Below, in pieces: positions 31,389-39,233 of a stretch of DNA of 41,305 nucleotides. Positions within the stretch are counted from its first letter, which is position 1. Every line of letters begins with the position of its first letter. The notes under the pieces were generated by a model that ran no database searches, had not been told where the DNA came from, and worked only from the letters and a program-made list of their open reading frames with translations. The position numbers and the translations under genes are program-made. The stretch spans positions 1 through 41,305 of the forward strand of contig CBDUYN010000085.1 in NCBI GenBank assembly GCA_965371445.1. Direction: 5' to 3'. This DNA is from DASWIG01 sp965371445 (lineage in GTDB: Bacteria > Acidobacteriota > Thermoanaerobaculia > Multivoradales > J023).

Positions 31389-31970
31389 ATGACGGTCGTG
31401 CTCGCCGACACCGAGAACGAAACCCTGATCTTCGCCGCCGACTCAGCCGCCTCGAAGGGCGACGAGATCTACACCATCGACACGCCGAAGGTCTTCGCCC
31501 TGGGGTCCTACCTCTTCGGCTACGCCGGCTCCTACCGGATCGGCCAGATCCTGCGCTACTACGTCGAGCTCCCCGAGCCGCCGGAGCGGGAGGCGGAGCG
31601 GTTCCTGGTCCGGGAGGTGGTCCCGATCCTTCGAGCGGCCGTCCTCGAGCAGGGCGCGGCGGGACCCGGACAGGACTTCCTCGGAGAAAAAACGGCGCTC
31701 CTCGTCGGCTTCCAGGGCCGCATCTGGTGCGTCGGCACCGACCTGACCGTGACCCCGGAGCCCAGCTACGCGGCCATCGGCAGCGGGCGGCTGCGCGCCT
31801 ACGGAGCGTTTCACGCGCTCTACGGTGCCGGCGTCGGTCCGGCGCTACGGCGTCTGGAGCTGGTTCTCGAAGCGACGGCGGAGCACACCACGAACGTCCG
31901 TCGGCCGTGGCATTTCCTGAGCCTCGGCCCGGACGGGCCGGTGACCACCTCGTCAGGCGTGCTACACTGA
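31389..31970 (+). CDS. Proteasome-beta/HslV-like Ntn hydrolase
   Basis: 193 residues. After loss of Met1 the chain would begin TVVLADTENETLIFAADSA. Counting that Thr as 1, Asp17 (in AADS) and Lys33 (in DTPKVF) fall exactly at the positions of the proteasome beta/HslV catalytic residues. LGSYLFGYAGSYRIGQILRY and TALLVGFQGRIWCVG, SYAAIGSGRLRAYGA continue the fold. A purine-rich GGAAAGGGAAGGG lies just upstream. There is no HslU, Mpa or prokaryotic alpha-subunit gene nearby, so it belongs with stand-alone phage- or Anbu-like members. Substrate and ATPase partner are unknown. Confidence 0.75.
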   Translation: MTVVLADTENETLIFAADSAASKGDEIYTIDTPKVFALGSYLFGYAGSYRIGQILRYYVELPEPPEREAERFLVREVVPILRAAVLEQGAAGPGQDFLGEKTALLVGFQGRIWCVGTDLTVTPEPSYAAIGSGRLRAYGAFHALYGAGVGPALRRLELVLEATAEHTTNVRRPWHFLSLGPDGPVTTSSGVLH

Positions 31971-32090
31971 GTCAAGAGGCAGGAGTTGCCCGAACCGCGG
32001 AGAGACCGTCCTGGCGCGTTCGAGGGAGGGCCTCGATTCTACGGTCTGTTTGTGGTACGATGTCTGGCACCAACAAGGGAGCCGGTTGCC

Positions 32091-32366
32091 GTGCGAATCG
32101 CCGAGGACATCAAGCCCGTCACTTACATGAAGACCCGAGCCGCCGAGCTGCTGCGGACGGTCGACGAGACGCGTCGGCCGGTCGTGATCACCCAGAACGG
32201 CGAGCCCAAGGGCGTGCTTCTCGACGTGACCAGCTACCAGGAGCTCCGAGACGCGACCCTGATGCTGAAGCTGATCGCCCAAGGAGAAGAGGACATCCGC
32301 CAAGGGCGTACCCAGCCCCAGGCCGAGGTTTTTGCGCAGCTTCGCGCCTCTCTGGCCGAGAAATGA
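32091..32366 (+). CDS. Phd/YefM family antitoxin
   Basis: 91 residues from a GTG at 32091. VTYMKTRAAELLRTVDETRR, then VVITQNGEPKGVLLDVTSYQ, is the Phd DNA-binding half. The C-terminal half (MLKLIAQGEEDIRQGR) is the helical toxin-binding tail. An AGGGAG lies 11 bases upstream. The stop overlaps the toxin start (ATGA), so the pair is co-translated. Confidence 0.9.
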   Translation: MRIAEDIKPVTYMKTRAAELLRTVDETRRPVVITQNGEPKGVLLDVTSYQELRDATLMLKLIAQGEEDIRQGRTQPQAEVFAQLRASLAEK

Positions 32367-32695
32367 GCTCTCAAAGCCTGCGGGTCGAGTGGACGGCCGC
32401 GGCGCGGCAGGATCTCGCCGAAATCGTCGCGTACCTCGGATCGAAAAGCCCCAGCGCCTCGCTTCGAGCTCTTGAGAGGATCGAAGAGAAGGCCGCGTCT
32501 CTCGAATCCATGCCCAACCGAGGCCGGCTCCTGCCAGAGGTGGAGAGGTTCGCGGTTCGACGCTATCGAGAGCTGGTCATCCCGCCCCACCGGTTGATCT
32601 ACCGCGTTCGTGACGACATCGTCTACGTCCTTGGGGTGTTCGATGGTCGTCGGAACCTGGAAGACGTCCTTCTGGGGCGCCTTCTTAGCTTCTGA
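32363..32695 (+). CDS. RelE/ParE superfamily toxin
   Basis: 110 residues. The ParE/RelE pattern is complete: LRVEWTAAARQDLAEIVAYL, ALERIEEKAASLESMPNRGR, RRYRELVIPPHRLIYRVRDD and IVYVLGVFDGRRNLEDVL. It follows and overlaps its Phd-type antitoxin. RelE members cut ribosome-bound mRNA whereas ParE members block gyrase; the sequence does not decide between them. Its stop is 51 bases from the converging tricorn-like gene. Confidence 0.92.
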   Translation: MSSQSLRVEWTAAARQDLAEIVAYLGSKSPSASLRALERIEEKAASLESMPNRGRLLPEVERFAVRRYRELVIPPHRLIYRVRDDIVYVLGVFDGRRNLEDVLLGRLLSF

Positions 32696-32705
32696 TCCTG
32701 TGTTA

Positions 32706-32720
32706 CGTCCCTTCGGGACG
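32706..32720. terminator. Small hairpin between converging genes
   Basis: A CGTCCC-TTC-GGGACG hairpin (6-base stem) sits between the converging relE-like and tricorn-like genes. There is no strong U-tract on either side (AAAAAG follows at 32736), so function as a two-way terminator is only possible. Confidence 0.3.
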
Positions 32721-32746
32721 AAGAGCCGCGCTCCCAGCAAAAAGAC

Positions 32747-35700
32747 CTAGTTGCGCACGGACTTGCGCCGCAACCGCTCGCCCGCCGCCTTGACCGGCCC
32801 CGGCGGACGGTCGGCGAGCCGCGGCGGATCGGCCGTGATGCGCTCCAGGACCACCTCGACCGCCTTTTCGAGCTGCTGGTCGCGGCCTTGCAGGAGCTCG
32901 GCCGGATCGTTCTCGACCACGTGGTCGGGCTCGACACCCTGGCCCTCGATCACCCAATTCCCGCGCTCGTCGGCGCTGCCCGACTCCGGGACGCTTACCG
33001 TGCCGCCGTCGACCAGCGGCGCCCGGTTGTAGGTCCCCACCGCGCCGCCCCAGGAACGCTTGCCCACCAGCGGCCCGAGCCCCACCCGGCGAAACGCCCA
33101 GGCGAACTGGTCGCCGTCCGAGGCCGTGTCCTCGTCTAGGAGGCACACCAGGTGGCCGTTGAAGACGACGCCGGGATAGGTCGTACGCAGCTCGACGTTG
33201 CGCTCGAAGCCGAACATCAACAGCTCCCGGCGAAGCCGTTCGAGGATCATCGGCGAAACGTTGCCGCCAGCGTTCGAGCGGACGTCGATGACGAGCCCGT
33301 CTTTCTTGATCTGTCCGTAAAACCACTTGATCCATTCGCGGATGCCGCGCTCGGCCATGTCGGGCAGGTGGAGGTAGCCGACCCGGCCGTCGCTTTCCTC
33401 ATCGACGAGGCGGCGGTTGCGTTCCACCCAGGCGAGATAGATCAGCTCGTCCTCGTTGGCGATGGGCTCGACCACTACCCGGCGGGCGCCCTGATAGCTC
33501 GGCCTGCGGTTCAAGGTGAGCTCGACGAGATTCGTTCCGGCGTGACGCAGGAGGCGGAAGGGGTTGTCGTCGCCCAAAAGCTCCTCACCGTTGATCTCCA
33601 GGACGTAGTCACCCACCGACGCGTCGACGCCGATCTCGGTGAGCGGCGAGCGATAGGCTTTCTCCTCGTTGTGTCCTGGCAAGATCTCCGAAATCCGGTA
33701 CCGGCCGCTTCTCTGGTGGAGGGCGAAGCGCGCTCCCAAGAGCCCCGGCCGCGGACGCTTCGGCACCTCGTAGTCGCCGCCCGCGACGTAGGCGTGGGAG
33801 ACCTCGAGCTCGGCGATCATCTCGGTCAGGACGTAGGTCAGGTCCGAGCGGTGAGCGACGTGCTCGAGCAGCGGCCGGTACTGCTCGCCGAGCGCCTCCC
33901 AGTCGTAGCCGTGCATGTCGGGGTCGTAGAAGAAGTCGCGGAAGCGCCGCCAGGTCTCGTCGAAGATCTGGCGCCACTCCTCGGCCGGGACCCGTTCGAC
34001 GACGAGGTCCGCGGTCGAGATACCCTGCAGGCCGTTGCCGCCTGGCCTCGCGTCACGCATCTGGTAGTTGCCGGCGACGCGTAGCAGGATCTTCGTCTTG
34101 TCGGGCGAGAGAGCGAAGCCCTGGACGCCGGCGGAGACCGGCAGGAGCTGACGGTCGGCGAGCGAGAAGCCGACGATCTCGGCGGTGCGCTCGCTCGCCC
34201 GGCCGTAGTAACGCGACGCGTCGCGCAGCAGCAGCAGCCCGCCGCGGACCGCCGAGAGCGACGTGTAGTTGTCGGCCGCGACCGGCACCCGGGCCAGACG
34301 CTCGCCCAGGCCGGCGAAATCGATCTTGACTGGGCCGTCCTTGTCTTTCTTGCCCTTCTTTCCGTCTTCTTCCGACGCGAGGGTGACCTCGTCGCTGCGC
34401 GGCGGAAAGGGGTGGGGGACGTCCTTTCTGAGCGCCAGCGCGTAGACGCAGGTCTCGCGGTTGACGACGTAGTTGAGCTCGTAGGAGCCCAGCTGAGGCG
34501 CGAATTCGCGGTCGCTCAGGTAGAAGAGGTACTCGCCCTCGGGGTCCCAGGAGGGCGAGATCTCGTTCCACATCTCGCCGGTGACGCGGCGCACCTTGCC
34601 GTCGTCGGCGCTCCAGACGTAGATCGAGCGCAGGCCGTTGGCTTCGGCGAGGCTGAAGGCGAGGTAGCCGCCGCGCGGCGACCATTCGTAGTCGAGCCCA
34701 AAAGCGGCGCCGTCGTCGGCGACGAGCTCCAGGTTTCCCCCCCGTCCAACCAGGGGAGGAAGGGGTAGAGGCCCGGGGGCTGGCACCTCAGGGGCTTTCA
34801 GGTCGACGACGAAGAGCCGGCCCGCCTGGTCGTGAAAGGCGAGGCGCCGGTCGTCGGGGGAAAAAGCGAGGCCGTCGAGGCGGCCGAGGTAGCCCGCGGC
34901 GGCGAGGTCCGTCAGCCGCTCCGGCTTGCCTCGGCCGGCCTGCTCGACGAGGTAGATCTCCTCCTCGCCGGAGAGATCCGACACGAAAGCGATCGTCGAG
35001 CCGTCGTGTGACCAGGCTGGAGCGCGGTCGTGGGCGCCGGAGCTGCGGGTCAGGTTGCGGGTCGCGCCGTGCTCGATCGGCGCGGTGAAGATGTCGCCGC
35101 GGGCCGCGAAAAGCGCCCTCCTACCCTGCGGTGCAAGGCCGAAGTCCTCGACCTGGCGGCCGACGGAAAGACGCGACGGACGACGGGCCAGCTGCTCGCT
35201 CGGCACCCGAATCTTGAGGCGCCGCACGGTGCCGCTTCGGGTGTCGAGGATCTCGAGCTCGCCGCCCCGTTCGTAGACGATGCGCCCTTCCTCGTCGGCG
35301 CTCGGCCAGCGGACGTCCCAGGTGGTGCCGTGGGTGAGCTGGCGCGTCTCGGCGCTCCGCAGGTCAAAAGCGTAGAGGTTCAACGTCCCGTCGCGGTCGG
35401 AGGCGAAGAAGATCTCCTCGCCCACCCACATCGGGTCGCGGTCGGTGCGCAGGTGGTCGGTGATGCGCCGGCTCGTGTGCTTCTTCAGGTCGAAGACGTA
35501 GAGGTCCTGGGCCCAGCCCCCCTCGTAGCGCTTCCAGTGCCGGAAGTCGCGGGAGACGGGCGAGTAGACGATCAGCCGGCCGTCGTCCGAGAACGCTCCG
35601 GCACCCGAGGTCGGCATCGGCAGGGCGGTGGGCAGGCCGCCGTCGAGGGCGACGGTGTAGAGGCGGGCGTCGGCGAGGTCCCAGCTGTCGCGCAGGGAGC

Positions 35701-36118
35701 GAAAGAGGACGCGCTCGCCGTTGGGGGTCCAGCCGTAGACCTGGTTGTCGTAGCCCCAGCGCGGCGGCAGGGGACCGGGGGCCGGGTAGAAGGTCAGCTG
35801 ACGCGGCACGCCACCCTCGGCCGGGACGACGTAGACTTGCTCGTCGCCGTCGTACTGGCCGGTGAAGGCGATCGATCCTGCGTCGGGGGAGAAGCGGGCG
35901 AATAGCTCCAGGCCGGGATGGGTCGTCAGCTGCCGGGCGGTGACGCCGGTGTCGTCGTCCGAGGAGGGAATCGCCGCCAGCCACAGGTCGCCCGCGTAGG
36001 TGAAGACCACCCGGTCGCCGTGGACGTCGGGGAAACGCAGCAGCTTGGTCTGCGCCGCCGCAAGGCTCGGCACCGCGACGCTCATGGCGAGCGCCGCGCT
36101 CAGAAGACGCTTCCGCAT
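32747..36118 (-). CDS. Tricorn-like S41 family serine protease, secreted
   Basis: 1123 residues. Signal peptide: MRKRLLSAALAMSVAVPSLA, cleavage after AAA. Residues 25-700 form two beta-propellers of TolB/WD40-like blades (ARFSPDAGSIAFTGQYDGDE, YSPVSRDFRHWKRYEGGWAQ, LAFSPDDRRLAFHDQAG). A PDZ domain (about residues 800-900; VGDYVLEINGEEL) and the S41 protease core follow: GYLHLPDMAERG, LVIDVRSNAGGNVS, and the nucleophile Ser1000 in DTASDGDQF. The order is that of archaeal tricorn protease, which trims peptides, but here it is exported. GGGAG lies 5 bases before the ATG. A TTG-like upstream extension to 36256 is not supported. Related proteins are common in acidobacteria and Bacteroidota. Confidence 0.93.
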   Translation of the reverse strand: MRKRLLSAALAMSVAVPSLAAAQTKLLRFPDVHGDRVVFTYAGDLWLAAIPSSDDDTGVTARQLTTHPGLELFARFSPDAGSIAFTGQYDGDEQVYVVPAEGGVPRQLTFYPAPGPLPPRWGYDNQVYGWTPNGERVLFRSLRDSWDLADARLYTVALDGGLPTALPMPTSGAGAFSDDGRLIVYSPVSRDFRHWKRYEGGWAQDLYVFDLKKHTSRRITDHLRTDRDPMWVGEEIFFASDRDGTLNLYAFDLRSAETRQLTHGTTWDVRWPSADEEGRIVYERGGELEILDTRSGTVRRLKIRVPSEQLARRPSRLSVGRQVEDFGLAPQGRRALFAARGDIFTAPIEHGATRNLTRSSGAHDRAPAWSHDGSTIAFVSDLSGEEEIYLVEQAGRGKPERLTDLAAAGYLGRLDGLAFSPDDRRLAFHDQAGRLFVVDLKAPEVPAPGPLPLPPLVGRGGNLELVADDGAAFGLDYEWSPRGGYLAFSLAEANGLRSIYVWSADDGKVRRVTGEMWNEISPSWDPEGEYLFYLSDREFAPQLGSYELNYVVNRETCVYALALRKDVPHPFPPRSDEVTLASEEDGKKGKKDKDGPVKIDFAGLGERLARVPVAADNYTSLSAVRGGLLLLRDASRYYGRASERTAEIVGFSLADRQLLPVSAGVQGFALSPDKTKILLRVAGNYQMRDARPGGNGLQGISTADLVVERVPAEEWRQIFDETWRRFRDFFYDPDMHGYDWEALGEQYRPLLEHVAHRSDLTYVLTEMIAELEVSHAYVAGGDYEVPKRPRPGLLGARFALHQRSGRYRISEILPGHNEEKAYRSPLTEIGVDASVGDYVLEINGEELLGDDNPFRLLRHAGTNLVELTLNRRPSYQGARRVVVEPIANEDELIYLAWVERNRRLVDEESDGRVGYLHLPDMAERGIREWIKWFYGQIKKDGLVIDVRSNAGGNVSPMILERLRRELLMFGFERNVELRTTYPGVVFNGHLVCLLDEDTASDGDQFAWAFRRVGLGPLVGKRSWGGAVGTYNRAPLVDGGTVSVPESGSADERGNWVIEGQGVEPDHVVENDPAELLQGRDQQLEKAVEVVLERITADPPRLADRPPGPVKAAGERLRRKSVRN

Positions 36119-36479
36119 CAGATCTCCCGTTTGGGGTTCGTCCGGCCCTTCCCAGGTGGGCCGGGGTCGATCATCATGACGCCGTTCGAGGGCCGACGGA
36201 TAGGCCGGGGGGACGAGGTGCGTCCTCGCAGGGACGACTCGGCTCCCAAGAACCACTCCGGCCGACGCGGCACGTCGAGTACAATCCTCCGGACCGGCGG
36301 CGCCGTCCTCCTCGACGCCGGCAACAGCCAGGAGCTTTTCTCGACCGGCCCCCAGATGACCCTCTTTCCCGACGGCCGCCTGCTCCTCAGCGCGCCAGCG
36401 GGCCAGGTGTGCTAGAGTAAACTCGCTTCGGGAGCGCTACACTGCGCTTCCACGGGCGACCCAAAAGAGGACGAAGACG
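36119..36479. other. Intergenic region upstream of the ATPase-DUF4276 module
   Basis: These 361 bases separate the divergent tricorn-like and AAA ATPase genes. I searched them for the missing front half of the ECF sigma factor and found no sigma region 2 motif in any frame. TACAAT (36280-36285) and TGCTAGAGT (36411-36419) could be -10 elements for the plus strand, but neither has a good -35. No repeats were seen. Confidence 0.5.
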
Positions 36480-37652
36480 ATGAGAATCGAAGCGATCAAG
36501 ATCCGTAACTTTCGGGCTCTCAAGGACGTGACCCTGAAGAGCTTGCCGGAGGTCTGCGTCTTCGTAGGTGCCAACGGTTGTGGCAAGACGACTCTCTTCG
36601 ACATCTTCGGATTCTTGCAGGATTCGCTCGTCCACAACGTCCGTCAAGCGCTGGCCAAGCGCGGTGGATTCAACGAGGTGGTCAGCCGCGGTACGAACGG
36701 ACCGATCTCCATCGAGCTGAAGTTTCGCGAGAGCCGTGGCCCGCTGGTCACCTACCAGCTCGAGATCGACCTTCAAGATATCCCAGTGGTCGCTCGAGAG
36801 CTACTGATGTACCGCCGTGGCCGGTATGGCCGGCCCTGGCGCTTTCTCGACTTCCGCAACGGCGAGGGCCTCGCCGTGACCAATGAAGAGGACTACGGCA
36901 AGCCGGACATAGAAATGCAGCGCGACGAGCAGAAGCTGGACTCTGCCGACATTCTGGCGATCAAAGGCCTGGGGCAGTTCCAACGCTTCAAGGTGGTGAG
37001 CGACTTTCGCAAGATGATCGAAGGCTGGAAGATCTCCGATTTTCACATCTCCGCCGCCCGTTCCGACCAGGAGGCGGGATATGCCGAGCACCTCTCCCCG
37101 AGGGGCGACAACCTGCCGTTGGTCGCGCAATTCATGTATGAAAGTCATCGCGACGCTTTCGACCTGATCCTGGAGAGGATGGCGGAACGAGTGCCAGGCA
37201 TCCAGAAGGTGGAGCCGGTTGCTACGGAGGACGGAAGGCTGGTCCTCAAGTTCCAGGACGGATCCTTCAAGGATCCCTTCGTCGCCCGCTACGTGTCCGA
37301 CGGAACGATTAAGATGTTCGCTTATCTCCTGATGCTCCACGACCCGAACCCCCATCCTGTGCTCTGTGTGGAGGAGCCGGAGAACCAGCTCTATCCGAAC
37401 CTCCTTCAAGAGCTCGCCGAGGAGTTCCGCGACTATGCGGAACGAGGCGGGCAGGTTTTCATCTCGACCCACTCTCCGGACTTCCTGAACGGCGCACAGC
37501 TTGAAGAGATTTTCTGGATGAAGAAGCGAGACGGATTCACTCAGGTCCTGCGGGCTTCAGACGACGAATCGTTGCGTCAGCTGGCCGCTGAAGGAGACCT
37601 CCCAGGGTCCCTGTGGAAGCAGGGGCTCCTCGAGGGAGCAGATCCCCGATGA
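36480..37652 (+). CDS. AAA_21/OLD-type ATPase, partner of DUF4276
   Basis: 390 residues. Walker A is GANGCGKTT (residues 30-38), the signature region reads YVSDGTIKMFAYLL, Walker B is LCVEEPENQLYPNL, and the switch is ISTHSPDFL. Such ATPases followed by a DUF4276 (Toprim-like) gene are a common paired module, frequently in defence neighbourhoods; an anti-phage or toxin-antitoxin role is generally suspected. An AAAGAGG lies about 8 bases before the ATG. The stop overlaps the ATG of the DUF4276 gene (ATGA). It is intact and is the first gene of a run of four overlapping genes. Confidence 0.9.
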   Translation: MRIEAIKIRNFRALKDVTLKSLPEVCVFVGANGCGKTTLFDIFGFLQDSLVHNVRQALAKRGGFNEVVSRGTNGPISIELKFRESRGPLVTYQLEIDLQDIPVVARELLMYRRGRYGRPWRFLDFRNGEGLAVTNEEDYGKPDIEMQRDEQKLDSADILAIKGLGQFQRFKVVSDFRKMIEGWKISDFHISAARSDQEAGYAEHLSPRGDNLPLVAQFMYESHRDAFDLILERMAERVPGIQKVEPVATEDGRLVLKFQDGSFKDPFVARYVSDGTIKMFAYLLMLHDPNPHPVLCVEEPENQLYPNLLQELAEEFRDYAERGGQVFISTHSPDFLNGAQLEEIFWMKKRDGFTQVLRASDDESLRQLAAEGDLPGSLWKQGLLEGADPR

Positions 37653-38311
37653 TTCAGCTCGTCTTCCTGCTGGAAGAGCCCTCGATCAAAGAGGTGCTCA
37701 ACGTCGTACTGCCCCAGGTCCTTCCCGAGACTACGAATTTTAGGCTGATCGCCCATGAGGGGAAGAGCGATCTGGAGAAGTCGATCCCTCGCAAGCTCAG
37801 GGCTTGGCAGAATCCTGCGATCCGATTCGTGGTCGTCCGCGATTGCGACAGCGCCGATTGCCACGTGGTGAAGCGACGGCTCCAGGGTCTCTGCGAAAGA
37901 GCCGGACGGCCTGGTTCCCTGGTGCGTATCGTCTGCAACGAGCTCGAGTCCTGGTTCCTCGGAGACCTCCTGGCGGTGGAAAAGGCCTTTCAGCTCAAGG
38001 GCCTTGCCGGGAAGCAGCAGAAGAGGAAATATCGGGACCCGGATCGGCTGAAGAACGCCAAGCAGGAGCTGAAGAAGCTTGCACCGAGGTTCCAGGCCCT
38101 GAGAGGGTCACGTGCCGTCGCCCGGCGCCGTCTGCAGGCGGCCATCGGCGCCCTGCCGGAGCACGAGCGCGAGGTCTTCGTGCTGCGCGAGCTCGAAGGG
38201 CTGCGCTACCGCGAGATCGCCGAGCTGGCGGAGATCCCCCAGGGAACCGTGATGTCACGGCTCTACTCGGCCCGGCGGCGGCTGGCGCACGAGCTGGAGG
38301 ACGAGCGATGA
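37649..38311 (+). CDS. DUF4276 (Toprim-like) domain fused in frame to ECF sigma factor region 4
   Basis: 220 residues. Residues 1 to about 155 are DUF4276 with its acidic sites: Glu9/Glu10 in FLLEEPSIK, Asp65 and Asp67 in RDCDSADC, and Glu100 in NELESWFLGD. Then LKKLAPRFQALRGSRAVA is followed without a break by RRRLQAAIGALPEHEREVFV, LRELEGLRYREIAELAEIPQ and GTVMSRLYSARRRL. That is region 4 of an ECF sigma factor with its helix-turn-helix. The usual DUF4276 tail (after the conserved GSRAIAP-like site) and all of sigma regions 1-3 are missing. The anti-sigma gene follows with an ATGA overlap, so the sigma end is in its original operon. Either a broken remnant of both or a working chimera. Confidence 0.88.
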   Translation: MIQLVFLLEEPSIKEVLNVVLPQVLPETTNFRLIAHEGKSDLEKSIPRKLRAWQNPAIRFVVVRDCDSADCHVVKRRLQGLCERAGRPGSLVRIVCNELESWFLGDLLAVEKAFQLKGLAGKQQKRKYRDPDRLKNAKQELKKLAPRFQALRGSRAVARRRLQAAIGALPEHEREVFVLRELEGLRYREIAELAEIPQGTVMSRLYSARRRLAHELEDER

Positions 38312-38760
38312 GCGAAAAGATCCACGACGTCCACCACCTGATGATGGCAGCGCTCGACGGCGAGCTCGACGACGCCGGACGCGCGGAGCTTGAAAGCCGC
38401 CTGGCGGCCGACGACGAGCTCCGGGCCGAATACGAGCGGCTCGAACATGTAAAGGAGTTGACGATGATGAGCAAGGTCCAAGAACCCCCGCAAGAACAGT
38501 GGGACACCTACTGGCAATCCGTCTACCGGCGCCTGGAGCGTGGCGTCGGCTGGATCCTGGTATCGCTCGGAGCGCTCGTGCTCGCCTCCTGGGGCCTGTG
38601 GCAAGGGATCACCTCCCTTCTCGCCGACACCGGCGTGCCGTCACCTGTCAAGCTGGCGATTTTCGCCGTCGGTGTCGGCAGCCTGGTGCTCGTGTTCTCG
38701 GTGTTCCGGGAAAAGCTCTTCACCTACCGCCACGACCCCTTCAAGGAGGTGGAACGATGA
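38308..38760 (+). CDS. Anti-sigma factor, membrane-bound
   Basis: 150 residues. The N-terminus HHLMMAALDGELDDAGRAEL, then ESRLAADDELRAEYERLEHV, is the anti-sigma domain pattern. It lacks the Cys pair of the zinc type. Two membrane helices follow (VGWILVSLGALVLASWGLWQ and LAIFAVGVGSLVLVFSVF). It normally holds an ECF sigma factor at the membrane until a signal releases it. Its cognate sigma now survives only as region 4 of the upstream fusion. The start overlaps that stop and its own stop overlaps the YbjQ-like gene. Confidence 0.82.
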   Translation: MSEKIHDVHHLMMAALDGELDDAGRAELESRLAADDELRAEYERLEHVKELTMMSKVQEPPQEQWDTYWQSVYRRLERGVGWILVSLGALVLASWGLWQGITSLLADTGVPSPVKLAIFAVGVGSLVLVFSVFREKLFTYRHDPFKEVER

Positions 38761-39080
38761 TCATCACCCCCGCCGCGACCATCGCAGGACAGCGCGTCAC
38801 GGAGACCCTGGGGCTCGTCCGGGGCAACACGATCCGCGCCCGACATTTGGGACGCGACATCGTCGCCGGGCTCAAAAGCCTCGTCGGCGGCGAGATTGAG
38901 GAGTACACGAAGATGATGGCCGAGGCCCGCGAGCAGGCCCTGGCGCGGATGGCCGAGGAGGCCAGGGGCCTCGGCGCCGACGCCGTGACCGACGTGCGCT
39001 TCTCGACGGCCTTTCTCATGGGCGGCGCCGCCGAGATCCTGGTCTTCGGCAATGCCGTCAAGCTGGCACGGGAGAGCTGA
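38757..39080 (+). CDS. YbjQ/UPF0145 family protein
   Basis: 107 residues. The family pattern is MIITPAATIAGQRVTETLGL, VRGNTIRARHLGRDI, GEIEEYTKMMAEAREQALAR, AEEARGLGADAVTDVRFSTA and a final AEILVFGNAVKL. YbjQ proteins form small pentameric rings and have been described as heavy-metal-binding-like; no reaction is established. AAGGAGG lies 7 bases before the ATG. The start overlaps the anti-sigma stop, so it was part of the sigma/anti-sigma operon and may belong to its stress regulon. Confidence 0.92.
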   Translation: MIITPAATIAGQRVTETLGLVRGNTIRARHLGRDIVAGLKSLVGGEIEEYTKMMAEAREQALARMAEEARGLGADAVTDVRFSTAFLMGGAAEILVFGNAVKLARES

Positions 39081-39233
39081 TCTGGTCCGCAGTCTACCCT
39101 GGAGCTTCGCGAGGTGAGGCGCCCCACACGAGGCGTCTGAGGGCTCCCTCCGGCGCCTCGGAGAAATCCATCGCCCGCCCTTCGGCGTACTCCTGCTGCA
39201 CGCCGAGAATCACTTTCGAACAAAGGAATGGAC

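Noticed and set aside
36119..36479. Surviving N-terminal half of the ECF sigma factor upstream of the ATPase
   Set aside because: No region 2 motif was found in any frame; the front half seems to have been lost rather than displaced.
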